From the NCBI GenBank assembly GCA_012034765.1, contig JAAUOU010000020.1, positions 1-47,130 on the forward strand: a DNA stretch of 47,130 nt, given 5' to 3'. Both the position numbers and the translations under genes were made by a program. Positions within the stretch are counted from its first letter, which is position 1. The number at the start of each line of letters is the position of its first letter. The stretch comes from Pleurocapsaceae cyanobacterium CSU_1_1 (GTDB lineage: Bacteria; Cyanobacteriota; Cyanobacteriia; Cyanobacteriales; Xenococcaceae). The notes below the pieces were generated by a model, which did not search any database, was not told where the DNA came from, and saw only the letters and a program-made list of their open reading frames with translations. Shown one piece after another: positions 16,364 through 25,819 of this stretch.

Positions 16364-17689
16364 CTAAAGTAACAATGCCGCTCTTTCGGCTAAACTAGAT
16401 CGCTCTCCCTTAAACAGGGTAATATGACCTGCGATCGGTTCATTTTTAAATCTTTCCACTACATAAGTTAAACCGTTACTAGCAGCATCAACATAGGGAT
16501 TATCAATCTGATCGGGATCTCCTGTTAAAACAATTTTTGTCCCTTCTCCTGCGCGGGTGATAATAGTTTTTACCTCATGGGGAGTCAGGTTTTGCGCCTC
16601 ATCAATAATCAAAAACTGCTGGGGAATAGTGCGACCTCGAATATAGGTCAGAGGTTCAATTTGCAGTATGCCCATCTCAATTAATTCTTCATGTCCCCTG
16701 CGCCAATGTCCAGGTTTTTCTGAAACATCTTGAGTACGAAAGATTAAGTCAAAATTATCATAAAGAGGCTGCATCCAAGGGGTGAGCTTTTCATTAATAT
16801 CTCCAGGGAGGTAACCAATATCTTTTCCCATCGGTACAACTGGACGTGAGATTAGCAGACGATTATAGAGCTTTTCATCAGCTACTTTTTGTAGTCCTGC
16901 GGCGATCGCCAATAAGGTCTTTCCTGTCCCTGCTTTACCTACCAGAGTGACCAGTTTAATTGAGTCCTGTAATAAAAGATTGAGGGCAAATCTTTGCTCA
17001 CGGTTACGGGGTTGAATACGCGAAACACCAAGTTTTGGTAGCGCTATTAAAGGAATGATTTTGCTGCTGCTGCCTTCTGCCATACCTAATGCTGTGTGAG
17101 ACGGGTTCAGGCTGTCTACCAGGGTGATATCTTGATTAGGTAAAAATTCTTGCTCCAGCGTTACCGAGCCAGCTTGGAAAAATTCAGCTATTTGCTCGGG
17201 GCTAACTAACACTTCTGTAGAGCCAGTATAAAGCTCATTAACGTCTACTTTGTCGGTTTCATAATCTTCTGCATGTAAACCTAATGCGTCGGCTTTAATT
17301 CTTAAATTAGTATCTTTGCTGACTACCACCACGGGACACTGACAGTTTTGTTTAGACTGCATTCCCACCGCCAAAATCGCGTTATCGGCGACATCACCAC
17401 TCAATTCTAGGGGGAGGGTTTTAAGGGTGTCGCGATCGCTCAAGGCAACCCTGAGAGTCCCACCATTACTTAAACTTACTCCTGTGGTCAAATTCCCTTG
17501 CTGGCGTAATTGATCCAAAGTACGGGCAACTTCTCTGGCATTACGACCAGTCATTTCTGGCTGCTTTTTAAACCGATCTAGTTCTTCAATTACAGCGATC
17601 GGCAAGACTATTTCGTTGTCTTCAAAGCGTAAAATAGCGGTGGGGTCATGAAGTATTACATTAGTGTCAATTACAAAGATTTTTTTCAT
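16364..17689 (-). CDS. PhoH2-type PIN domain-PhoH ATPase fusion
   Basis: The 441-residue protein has an N-terminal PIN ribonuclease domain (MKKIFVIDTNVILHDPTAIL, Asp8; then IEELDRFK and DNAILAV acidic positions). It is followed by a PhoH ATPase domain with Walker A VGKAGTGKTLLA and Walker B FLIIDEAQN. It also has SRPVVPMGKDIGYLPGD and GDPDQIDNPYVD. PhoH2 proteins are described as RNA helicase/RNases; the role in cyanobacteria is not settled. The start gives the conserved KKIFVIDTNV. The gene lies 14 bases downstream of the acyltransferase gene on the same strand, so the two may be co-transcribed. Confidence 0.92.
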   Translation of the reverse strand: MKKIFVIDTNVILHDPTAILRFEDNEIVLPIAVIEELDRFKKQPEMTGRNAREVARTLDQLRQQGNLTTGVSLSNGGTLRVALSDRDTLKTLPLELSGDVADNAILAVGMQSKQNCQCPVVVVSKDTNLRIKADALGLHAEDYETDKVDVNELYTGSTEVLVSPEQIAEFFQAGSVTLEQEFLPNQDITLVDSLNPSHTALGMAEGSSSKIIPLIALPKLGVSRIQPRNREQRFALNLLLQDSIKLVTLVGKAGTGKTLLAIAAGLQKVADEKLYNRLLISRPVVPMGKDIGYLPGDINEKLTPWMQPLYDNFDLIFRTQDVSEKPGHWRRGHEELIEMGILQIEPLTYIRGRTIPQQFLIIDEAQNLTPHEVKTIITRAGEGTKIVLTGDPDQIDNPYVDAASNGLTYVVERFKNEPIAGHITLFKGERSSLAERAALLL

Positions 17690-17703
17690 TAATACTTGAA
17701 TAT

Positions 17704-19059
17704 TTACTTATTACTTACTGTTTCTTCTAAAGCTTGTTGCAAGTTTTGAGTTAGATTGGCTACAGCCTGACGACGATTGGTTTGATATTGTTCCCAATAG
17801 TCAGCAATCAAAAATGGGGGCATGGCGGTTAGTTTTACCTTTTTTTGACCAAGATAGGGAGTTTTAACCTTAGATCCTTTTAATTTGGCTACCATCGTCC
17901 ACAGCAATATGATTGTATCGGCAAATCTTTCAGCGCTGAGATTTTCAGCTACATAGTAGCCCGTAACGCTGACAAATGTTTCCACAAGCCTCATATGCCA
18001 TAGACGTAACTCGGCTTCTGAGGCGACTAAATCAGCTAATCCTTTGACTTTGACTAATTCTGAGATATCTTCGCGATAAATACGATTCCAGCCTGCTTGT
18101 TCGACGCGACGACAGCGATCGCTAATAGTGCCGTTGGACTTGATGCCGAATGATTGCTCTGCCACTTTTAAAGCTGCATCTAATAAAGCTTGTAAACGTT
18201 GGGAAAAATCTTCACTGGTTTCTAGTTGCTGTTGATAATACTTACGATAAAAATCTTCCATCAAAGATAAAAGATGTTCTGCTAGATTCACCAGCCGTTG
18301 ATAAAGTTCGGTTTGCTGACTTTCGTTGGGAGTTTGACCGTTAATTAACCCCATAATACGGTTAGAGGTAGCTAGTAAACCGCTATCAACTTCTAATTTT
18401 GCCAACAGCCGATCTAAATATTGCCAGGGCGCTGTTTGATAAACATATCTAATCCCCACAGGTGCGATTGCTACTGCCTCATCTCGTTCTGCTTTAATTA
18501 GATCTTCTTGACACCAAAAGCCAAACTGGGCAATCCCAGGCTCAATCGGACTAACTATTTCATTATGACCATTGGTAGCACCTTCAGGGGCAGCAGCCAA
18601 GGGAAATTGTCCATTAAGAAACAAGTCACGAATCGAGCGCAAACCCGCCCGATCTACTGCCCCACGCCGAATGGGAGTTCCTCCTAATTGGGAAATTCCC
18701 CAGCCAACTTTTGTTCCCGCCCAAAGAGGAATACCGCGATCATAGATAAAATGAGCATGTACGGGCGATCGCAAAGTAACTTTTTGTTGCCGTGCTAGGC
18801 TGGGCAGTTGATTCCACAATAATTGCGCCAGACAGGGAGGATCGATTACCGTGGGGTGACGAAATGCCAGCATAAACCGCATCTTACCCTGCTGAAACTG
18901 CTGATAGAGGTCGATTAGTTCCTCGGCGTGATTTATTTCTACCCTAACAATACTGCGGTTATAGCGTAACCAAAAAGGAATGATAGTCTTAGTGATGTTC
19001 CAAATGACAGGATTATAAGCGGGAGGAATAAACTCTAATGAAGACTGGGCTTGGGTCAT
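17704..19059 (-). CDS. PlsC-type acyltransferase domain protein
   Basis: The 451-residue protein carries a glycerolipid acyltransferase domain in its N-terminal half. The HX4D motif appears as FRHPTVIDPP, and the block PLAAAPEGATNGHNE corresponds to the family's EGT/EGG motif III. PlsC-domain enzymes acylate lysophosphatidate or related acceptors. This protein is much longer than PlsC (about 240 residues), with a helical C-terminal half (about 230-451, including SLMEDFYRKYYQQQL) of unknown role. It starts with a hydrophobic, non-cleaved region. The acceptor is not predictable. It lies directly upstream of phoH2 with a 14-base gap. Confidence 0.8.
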   Translation of the reverse strand: MTQAQSSLEFIPPAYNPVIWNITKTIIPFWLRYNRSIVRVEINHAEELIDLYQQFQQGKMRFMLAFRHPTVIDPPCLAQLLWNQLPSLARQQKVTLRSPVHAHFIYDRGIPLWAGTKVGWGISQLGGTPIRRGAVDRAGLRSIRDLFLNGQFPLAAAPEGATNGHNEIVSPIEPGIAQFGFWCQEDLIKAERDEAVAIAPVGIRYVYQTAPWQYLDRLLAKLEVDSGLLATSNRIMGLINGQTPNESQQTELYQRLVNLAEHLLSLMEDFYRKYYQQQLETSEDFSQRLQALLDAALKVAEQSFGIKSNGTISDRCRRVEQAGWNRIYREDISELVKVKGLADLVASEAELRLWHMRLVETFVSVTGYYVAENLSAERFADTIILLWTMVAKLKGSKVKTPYLGQKKVKLTAMPPFLIADYWEQYQTNRRQAVANLTQNLQQALEETVSNK

Positions 19060-19200
19060 TGTGGTTAACTTAATTATTTAGATAAGTAGATGAGTGTAAT
19101 GGACTTATATCAATTCCTTTTTTTGAACAAAATGTGTAGTTTGTTAACATATTTTTTAGACCTGATAATTACAGATTATTTAATCTAGTTGAGAATTTAC

Positions 19201-20435
19201 TTATTGAGAAGAATCCAAGCTCTTTGAAAATGCCATGATTAAAACAACGCCAAAAACCCCTACCGCTGTGCCTAAAGCTCCAGAGACAATGTAAACTGTA
19301 CGGCTTGACTCTAGCGCAAATGCAGCACCTGCAAAATAGCCAGTAATAATTGCTACATTTCTCAGGGCGAAGTAAGCCGCGAATGCGCGACCATACATTT
19401 GGTCGAAAACGCGCTTGTGAAGCAAGGTTCTAACTGCCACGTTAAACAAGCCATTTGCCATCCCTCCCACAACGTAGGTTACAATCACTACTATCAAAGT
19501 GGGAAAAATACCTGATATCCCTAGAGAAACTCCAATTAGTGTTGCTCCGAACATAGAAAATAGCTCTAATCGTCTTTCAACAAACGAAGTACCTCCCGCC
19601 AATGCTCCAAATATAATTCCTACCCCCCATACAGCCACTAAAATTCCGTAGGTTACGCTGTTGCCTTCGAGAACTTGACGTACAAAAAAGATAAAGGCAA
19701 CATCAGATACAGAACTTGCCAACATAACTGCTGTAAATACGGGAATTACAACTCTCAAGATGCGGTCTTGCCACAAGATCTTAATGCCAGCAAAAACCCC
19801 TTCAAAGATCTTCTTTTGCTGACTTTTTTATCTCTATGGAACGACGACGAATGCCAGAGAACCAGATCACAGGAGCTGCAATCAGAAATGTTGCCCCATC
19901 TATCAAAAATGCCATTGATATACCATTATTTTGAGCAACAATTAAGCCACCCAAGACTGTGCCAATAAGCGAACCAAAACGTTGGGAAATTTCTACGACA
20001 GTATTCGCCCAAGCTGTTTTTCCCAGAGTAGATGTACTGCTATTAATAATAATAGGTAGTAAAGTGAAGAGGGCAGGTCCACTTACTGTAAACAAGCAGC
20101 CCAATATTGTTGCACCTAAAAGAACCAGAACAATGTTGTTGGTCGTCGCCAGTAAGCATAGAAGTAACCCTTGTAAAACTAGAGTAATTACCAGCACGCG
20201 AGTAGTATTAAAGCGATCGATCAGCTGACCTGAAAATGGACTGAGCAGGATTCCAGGAACTAGCTGTGCTGCTAGTAACATTGAAATTGATAAGCCAGAT
20301 GAGGATGCACTTTCAACTTTAAATATGAAAGCAACTAAGGCTACTTCGTCTCCAAACGTTGAAAAAAAAATTATGCTAATTAAAAAAAATTATGTAAGCA
20401 AAACTTAGACGATGTTCAACTGAATTTGGCTTCAT
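19201..20435 (-). pseudogene. MFS exporter with two frame breaks
   Basis: Three pieces joined in order give a 12-helix major-facilitator protein of about 410 residues, like the EntS/MFS_3 group. The start (ATG 20433-20435) gives MKPNSVEHRLSFAYIIF. After removing one base from the A8 run at 20382-20389 it continues as LISIIFFSTFGDEVALVAF and on to LSPFSGQLIDRFNTTRVLV. A second extra base in the T6 run at 19824-19829 separates the C-terminal half (WQDRILRVVIP to FSKSLDSSQ). Both breaks lie in homopolymers, so the gene may be intact in the organism. The substrate is unknown, though this group often exports siderophores or macrolides. Confidence 0.75.
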
Positions 20436-20513
20436 TAAAATAATGGTTTTTCACAAGTCATCCTGCGGATTTCTTTTCTTTGCAAATTAATCAAGTTGAT
20501 CTTAGCTGCCAGT

Positions 20514-20627
20514 TTAGTCTTTTTTGTTCATTGCACCAACACCTTGAAAGAGCAAAAATAAGCCACTCAGAACAATGAGCAGTGCAGCTACCCCAAACGT
20601 AATGTCTGCCCAGTTGGTATTTTCCAT
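20514..20627 (-). CDS. 37-residue single-pass membrane protein
   Basis: On the minus strand an ATG at 20625-20627 opens the frame MENTNWADITFGVAALLIVL, continuing SGLFLLFQGVGAMNKKD and a stop at 20514-20516. A short acidic start, one hydrophobic helix (about 10-30) and a basic end are typical of small photosystem, NDH or cytochrome complex subunits. It does not match PsbZ, Psb30, PetN, PsbX or NdhP as I know them. It lies between the MFS gene and the divergent gene at 20697. I think it is real but cannot name it. Confidence 0.5.
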   Translation of the reverse strand: MENTNWADITFGVAALLIVLSGLFLLFQGVGAMNKKD

Positions 20628-20696
20628 TTGCTTTTTCAAATTGAATATAGAATACTTAAAATATTATCTATCCTTGACCTACCGAATCGAACAAGA

Positions 20697-20969
20697 ATGT
20701 TTCGAGTTATAACTCCTGGTTTTGAGGCGCATTATGAACGTTGGACAGATGCCTTAAATCAGGCAAATTCTTTAATCCCTAACTGTAAAGGTCTGTTGAA
20801 AGATATTAGGATTTATTACGGTGAAAACTTGATCTGGCTCTATAGCCGTTCCCACAAGTATCCTCAATATATTGGGGCAGGAATTTACGATAAGTTAGCC
20901 AAGCTATTTATTACCGAGGCAATGGCAGAAGCAGCTACCCAAAACCCTAGTGTGGAAAAAGATGATTAA
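20697..20969 (+). CDS. Conserved-looking small protein, function unknown
   Basis: I place the start at ATG 20697, giving 90 residues beginning MFRVITPGFEAHYERWTDAL. An upstream in-frame ATG at 20628 would add 23 residues of unconvincing sequence and collide with the divergent small gene. The protein is soluble and mixed alpha/beta (LKDIRIYYGENLIWLYSRSH), without recognised motifs. A C-terminal helix (AKLFITEAMAEAATQ) is followed by an acidic tail. No operon: rpsU follows 277 bases later. Likely cyanobacterial, function unknown. Confidence 0.55.
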   Translation: MFRVITPGFEAHYERWTDALNQANSLIPNCKGLLKDIRIYYGENLIWLYSRSHKYPQYIGAGIYDKLAKLFITEAMAEAATQNPSVEKDD

Positions 20970-21160
20970 AGCATTTAAGGAACAGAATAAATTATCAAAT
21001 TATTGTTTTAACCTAAACTGACGCTAAATATACTAGGGAGATCAATAGGGTTGGGTTATTGGTTTATACTGTACTGTGGGATATCGAGGGTGCTAAATAA
21101 TAAATATTAACAGTAGAGTCTCGTATTTAAGTTTAGAACTAAGTTTGCTGGCTGTACAGC

Positions 21161-21166
21161 TATAAT
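21161..21166 (+). promoter_or_regulatory. Putative -10 box upstream of rpsU
   Basis: A consensus TATAAT lies 80 bases before the rpsU start codon. No good -35 box sits 16-18 bases upstream, so this is suggested only by the perfect -10 and its position. Confidence 0.4.
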
Positions 21167-21246
21167 GAAAGGCTCAACAGACAGAGGCTAATAGACTATA
21201 AACTAAATTCTTACCATCGTACATTAAACAAGGAGGATGATTTTTA

Positions 21247-21423
21247 ATGACCCAAGTGGTTGTTGGACAGAACGAAAATATAGAATCTGCGCTGCGTCGT
21301 TTTAAACGTCAAGTGTCCAAAGCAGGTATCTTTGCCGATATTAAACGTCGTCGTCACCACGAGACGCCAATCGAAAAACGCAAGCGTAAAGCGATCGCTC
21401 GTCGCAAAAAACGTTACCGTTAA
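21247..21423 (+). CDS. rpsU: 30S ribosomal protein S21
   Basis: This 58-residue basic protein reads [20 protein letters not shown], then [20 protein letters not shown] and a Lys/Arg-rich tail. The [10 protein letters not shown] and KRRRHHETP blocks are diagnostic of S21, a small-subunit protein near the 16S rRNA 3' end that helps initiation. A strong AGGAGG box (21231-21236) lies ten bases before the ATG. In cyanobacteria S21 genes are often near RNA-binding or cold-responsive genes; here it stands alone with its own apparent -10 and a downstream hairpin terminator. Confidence 0.97.
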   Translation: MTQVVVGQNENIESALRRFKRQVSKAGIFADIKRRRHHETPIEKRKRKAIARRKKRYR

Positions 21424-21558
21424 ATTGATTATTTGCTTTACTAGGTTGCACAGCTAAACCGCATCAAAACATTTAAACAGTTTTGAATCATTTCTTGAGT
21501 TGCAGATGGTGCATAGGTTTACGTTATTAGTAGCAGCAGTAAGAAAATATTATTTACC

Positions 21559-21594
21559 AGCGATGTAGCGCCTTAAGCAACTGCATCGCTTTTT
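21559..21594 (+). terminator. Rho-independent terminator downstream of rpsU
   Basis: AGCGATGTAG (21559-21568) pairs with CTGCATCGCT (21581-21590) with a single wobble, followed by TTTTT. It lies about 135 bases past the rpsU stop and before the histidine kinase gene. Confidence 0.75.
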
Positions 21595-21666
21595 ATATAC
21601 TTTTTATTTATTTTTAATTATTTCTTACCTAACATATTTATAAATCAAATTAATCATCATTAAATT

Positions 21667-23138
21667 GTGGATTTGATACCTATTGCCGATAATCAGTCAT
21701 ATATAATTTGCGATCGCAACTTAACAGTTGTGCAGTTTTCAGCAGATGCAGCAAAATATGCGACTCAAGCAGTTAGAGTAGGTCAAGATCTTCTCGCCTG
21801 TTTACCTGAAATGGTTGGTTTAGAAACAACAGTTACAGAAATACTGAGGGGAGAACAAGACAGTTTTACCCTCGAAGCTATTCTGCGGGATCGCCAAGAT
21901 GGCGAAGGGCTATATTTTAATCTGGTAATTCAAAAGATCGAGCAGCAGATCGTAATTTTCTTGGAAGATGTTACCAAATCTATTTTGTTGCAACAATCGT
22001 CAGTGCAGAGGCTTAATGAGCTTGAAATCACTCTCAATAAACTACAAAGATTTGAATACTGCACCAACAAGATCATCGCCTCTATGCAGGATGTGCTGTT
22101 GATCACCTCTCCTTTAGGCATAATCGAGCGAGTTAATAAATCTGCTACCGAATTATTTAAGCAACCAAAATCTGATTTAATCAATCAATCAATAGGCGAT
22201 TTAATCACCGATCCTAATTACGATCATCAGGAAATTTATAGCTCATTATTGAGTTCAGAGGATATAGTCAGCAAAATAGAGGTTAGTTTTACTAGCAAGC
22301 AATCCCAAACGATTCAGATTGAATTTGACTGCTTTATTGCTCCTACCGAAGTAAAAGACTTTTTTAATTGTGTTTATATTGGTAGAGATATTACTGCCAG
22401 AAAACAAGTAGAAGCAGAAATTCGTAAGTCTCTCTCCCGCGAAAAAGAGCTAAGAGAGCTTAAATCAGGATTTATTTCAATGGCTTCCCATGAATTTCGT
22501 AATCCCCTTAGCAGTATTCTGTTATGTGTACAGAATCTGCGCGAAAACACCCTCGAACTTGATCCTGCCAATCGTGAATTCTATTTGCAATCAATCCAAG
22601 ATTCAGCCTTAACCATGAACTCGTTATTAGAAGATATTTTAGTTCTCAGTAAAACCGAATCGGATAAGCAAACTCTCAAGCTAGAACCAATAGAACTCAG
22701 ACTTTTCTGTCAAAAGATTATTCATAAATTGGCTTCGCTCTATGCTAATCAAACAGTTAATTTTGAATATCGCTTGGCAGCCGACATCGTTAATTTAGAT
22801 CGGGTAACTTTGAGTAATATTTTAAATAATTTACTTTCTAATGCCCTCAAGTATTCTCCTGAAAAACGGTGGTTAATTTAATTGTTACCGCTCAAATTGA
22901 ACCTCCAGGGATTACAATAGAAGTTAGCGATCGCGGCATTGGTATTCCTCAAGAATCACAAAAACATTTATTTGAATCCTTTTATCGAGCAAGTAACGTC
23001 AGTTCTTTTCCTGGTACTGGCTTAGGTATGTCAATTGTCAAAAAAACGGTCGATCTTTATCAAGGCTCAATTACCGTAGATAGTCAGATTGGTCAGGGAA
23101 CAAAAATTATTGTTTATCTACCAATACCAATAAAATAA
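21667..23138 (+). CDS. PAS-domain histidine kinase, frameshifted
   Basis: The two frames together make a sensor kinase of about 490 residues. An N-terminal PAS-like region (1-105) is followed by a PAS domain (about 132-245, VLLITSPLGIIERVN to IGRDITARKQ). The HisKA box has SMASHEFRNPLSS with His275. The ATPase part has an N box (NLLSNALKYS), G1 (VSDRGIGIP) and G2 (GTGLGMSIVKK). The break is at the A5 run 22862-22866: adding one A gives YSPE-KTVVNLIVTAQIEPP and reconnects the ATPase domain. There are no membrane segments, so it is cytosolic. The start is a GTG. No cognate regulator is adjacent. All catalytic motifs survive. Confidence 0.85.
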
Positions 23139-23195
23139 AATAAAATAAAATTAATTAATCAAAATACTTTTATTTGTCCTATAAAAATATCTACC

Positions 23196-23837
23196 ATGAA
23201 CGAAATTACTAAGACAGAGATACGCAAAAGATTGGGAAACATTACTCAACTTCAAGAACTTTTATTTGGCGACCAAATTAATGAATACAATTCTAAATTA
23301 GAGCAATATAATCAAAGATTAGATACTCTTGAAGCAAATTTGCAAAAATCCCAGAAAACGATTGAAGCATCTATTGCTCAAGCAGAAAAAAAGCTGTTTG
23401 AACATATATTTTCAGTGGCTAGCGCTTTAGAAAAAAATAGCCATACTCAGATTTCAAAAACTCAAGAACAACAGCGAAAACTGCAACAACAGCTTGACAA
23501 GGTAGTAAAATACAGTCAGGAACATCTAGATTTTTTACACCAAAGCTTAAATACTAAAACCAATAGTCTCAAAAGCGAAATTACTCAGACAAAATCTGCT
23601 TTAGACCAAGATTTAAATTTAGTTAAGCAAGATCTTTTAGCCAAGCTAGAAAATAATCTAGCGGAACTTACTACCGATAAAATTTCTCGTACTGATCTAG
23701 CAGAAGTTTTCTTTGAATTATCTCTTAAGTTAAAGAGAACGGATGCAGATTTAAATCTTGCCGACTCAAAAGATCTAAAAACATTTACGGAAGATTCTCA
23801 GGCTAATTTGATGCTTCCTGAAACAAAACAAACTTAA
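23196..23837 (+). CDS. Coiled-coil protein, function unknown
   Basis: This 213-residue soluble protein is almost entirely alpha-helical coiled coil (about 25-165), rich in Gln, Lys, Glu and Leu heptads. A conserved-looking opening is TKTEIRKRLGNITQLQELLF, and a C-terminal helix is ISRTDLAEVFFELSLKLK. The opening recalls cyanobacterial proteins that set up a short helical pair before a coiled coil. It lies 57 bases after the histidine kinase and 46 before TIGR03032, all on the same strand, so co-transcription is likely. Function unknown. Confidence 0.6.
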   Translation: MNEITKTEIRKRLGNITQLQELLFGDQINEYNSKLEQYNQRLDTLEANLQKSQKTIEASIAQAEKKLFEHIFSVASALEKNSHTQISKTQEQQRKLQQQLDKVVKYSQEHLDFLHQSLNTKTNSLKSEITQTKSALDQDLNLVKQDLLAKLENNLAELTTDKISRTDLAEVFFELSLKLKRTDADLNLADSKDLKTFTEDSQANLMLPETKQT

Positions 23838-23883
23838 CTATTACGGGAAAACCGCCGTAACAGATGTAAAACTACTTTTTTTA

Positions 23884-24945
23884 ATGTTAGAAAACCAGAA
23901 CAAAAATAGCGGTTTAAACATCACTTCCTCACCTAACTTCACTCAATGGTTAAGCGATCGCTTTGTTAGTCTGGCTTTTACTACTTATCAAGCAGGTAAG
24001 ATCTTTTTCGTTGGCTTGCAGCCTAACGGTAATCTATCAGTCTTTGAGCGGACTTTTGACCGTTGCATGGGTTTGTGGGTCAATAACTCTAGTTTATATC
24101 TAAGTTCTCGTTATCAAATCTGGGGTTTTGAGAATGCCTTAGCAGCGGGACAAACCTATAAAGACTATGATGTTCTCTATATTCCTCAATCTAGCTCCAT
24201 TACAGGAGATCTAGACGTACATGATTTAGTGGTAGATTGCTCTGGAAAACTGATCTTTACCAATACTTTATTTAACTGTTTAGCCACAGTTAGTCATACC
24301 CATAGCTTTGCTCCTCTATGGCAGCCTGAATTTATTTCTCAGCTAGTAGCAGAAGATCGCTGTCATTTGAATGGAATCGCCCTACAAGAAGGTAAAATTC
24401 GCTATGTCACTACCATTGCTCAAACAGATCAAGCTAATGGCTGGCGCGATCGCCGTCATGATGGAGGCTGCATCATTGATATTACTAATAATCAGGCGAT
24501 CGCTACAGGATTGTCAATGCCCCATTCTCCGCGCTGGTATCAGGAGCGTCTCTGGGTATTAAATTCTGGCACTGGTGAATTTGGTTATCTAGATTTACAG
24601 CAGGCAAAACAGCAGGCAAAATTTGAGCCTGTCGTTTTTTGTCCAGGCTATCTTCGCGGCTGTGCCTTAAGGGAAAATTATGCGGTGGTAGGCATCTCGC
24701 AATTAAGAAATAAAACTTTTTCTGGCTTACTGTTAGAGCAAAAATTGCAACAAGCAGACACAGAATCATTTTGTGGTCTATTGATTATCGATTTATTGCA
24801 AGGAGAAATTGTTCACTGGTTAAAGCTAGAAGGTGTGGTGAACGAACTATATGATGTTGCCATCTTACCAAACGTGAGAAGACCTATGGCAATTGGTTTT
24901 AAATCTGATGAGATCGAGAGACTAATCACAATTGAGCGCCTATAA
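23884..24945 (+). CDS. TIGR03032 family protein
   Basis: The 353-residue protein matches TIGR03032: FTQWLSDRFVSLAFTTYQAG, KIFFVGLQPNG, FDRCMGLWVN, DVHDLVVD, LIFTNTLFNCLATV, HLNGIAL and MPHSPRWYQERLWVLNSGTG. These are beta-propeller-like repeats. The family occurs in cyanobacteria and proteobacteria, often near tetratricopeptide or prolyl-hydroxylase genes, with no known activity. It lacks a signal peptide, so it is probably cytosolic. It follows a coiled-coil gene with a 46-base gap. Confidence 0.85.
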   Translation: MLENQNKNSGLNITSSPNFTQWLSDRFVSLAFTTYQAGKIFFVGLQPNGNLSVFERTFDRCMGLWVNNSSLYLSSRYQIWGFENALAAGQTYKDYDVLYIPQSSSITGDLDVHDLVVDCSGKLIFTNTLFNCLATVSHTHSFAPLWQPEFISQLVAEDRCHLNGIALQEGKIRYVTTIAQTDQANGWRDRRHDGGCIIDITNNQAIATGLSMPHSPRWYQERLWVLNSGTGEFGYLDLQQAKQQAKFEPVVFCPGYLRGCALRENYAVVGISQLRNKTFSGLLLEQKLQQADTESFCGLLIIDLLQGEIVHWLKLEGVVNELYDVAILPNVRRPMAIGFKSDEIERLITIERL

Positions 24946-25240
24946 TTTGGCTAATTATTTGATATTTACGGCACTTTTCAACTAATTAAAAACGTAGTCT
25001 ATTCAAATGAAAACGGCTGTAAGCAATTGAACCAATAAAGCTTGTTCTCCTCAACTTTAACTTTTTAAGCTGACGTTTTAGCTAAGGGTGGCTATAGTTG
25101 GATACCACTCTTAAACAAAATCAAAACTGCAATGTTCTGGTGTCAGACGGTGGTTTTTTCTAGCTACATATATTTTTAATATTTTTAAACTTGTCATTTT
25201 CTTAGTCCAGTAGCGATCCAACTATAACTAACCAATATCT
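24946..25240. other. Intergenic region with an imperfect hairpin
   Basis: No gene is visible. TAAGGGTGG and CCACTCTTA (about 25083-25114) form an imperfect stem around CTATAGTTGGATA, without a U-tract. The rest is AT-rich and presumably holds the promoter of the secreted protein at 25241. Confidence 0.4.
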
Positions 25241-25819
25241 ATGAATAGATATAGCGCAACAATTATTTCCATTGGGCTATCCTTGATCTTAATTAACAAC
25301 TATGGCATGGATCGTGCGATCGCCAAGCAAGTTATAGGCCATCCCATCAATAACTGTAGTCAAATAGGTAAGGAGTCTTTCATCTCTTCAAATACGATTC
25401 CAGTTGACCATATTGTCGATCAGGCTAATTTAATCGCATCTACTAAAACTACATTTGATGCTACTCAATCAAGCTTGTGGTGGGCAACGCTACAGTTCGA
25501 TCCATTTGACGGTAACTTAGTACAAAATTGGTTTGCTTATCCACAAAAACAGCAGATTAATTTAGTTGTTAACTGGCAACTGTGGACTTTACTAGACTAT
25601 TTTGGACGCTATCGCTTTGTGAATCAATTTGGTACTGTCGCCAGAAAATATGGTTATAGTCTCAATATTTTTAATCAAAAGGATCAGTGTTTGGCTAGTT
25701 ATCAATATAATTCCACCAGTATTCCTCCCAAATGGGAACTCAATTTAGAACAATCAGGGAGGAGCAGTTTATCTATAGAACCTCCGCCACAACAGCCATC
25801 TATTATGGAAACACCTTAG
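25241..25819 (+). CDS. Secreted or lipoprotein-like cyanobacterial protein, unknown
   Basis: A 192-residue protein whose N-terminus (MNRYSATIISIGLSLILINN, then AIAKQVIG) looks like a signal peptide with cleavage near AIA-K, implying export to periplasm. The mature part has the block SSLWWATLQFDPFDGNLVQNW, a DYFGRYRFVNQFG stretch and a Pro-rich end. This WWATxQFDPF pattern is familiar from conserved cyanobacterial proteins of unknown function. The last four bases overlap the 3' end of the convergent tRNA nucleotidyltransferase gene. Confidence 0.6.
   Translation: MNRYSATIISIGLSLILINNYGMDRAIAKQVIGHPINNCSQIGKESFISSNTIPVDHIVDQANLIASTKTTFDATQSSLWWATLQFDPFDGNLVQNWFAYPQKQQINLVVNWQLWTLLDYFGRYRFVNQFGTVARKYGYSLNIFNQKDQCLASYQYNSTSIPPKWELNLEQSGRSSLSIEPPPQQPSIMETP

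Noticed and set aside
22862-22866. Programmed ribosomal frameshift in the histidine kinase
   Set aside because: No downstream pseudoknot or slippery heptamer is evident, and seven other breaks of the same kind make an error more likely.
24946-25240. tRNA or riboswitch in the gap before the secreted protein
   Set aside because: Only one imperfect hairpin is seen; no cloverleaf, T-loop motif or known aptamer consensus. No tRNA was found anywhere in the window.
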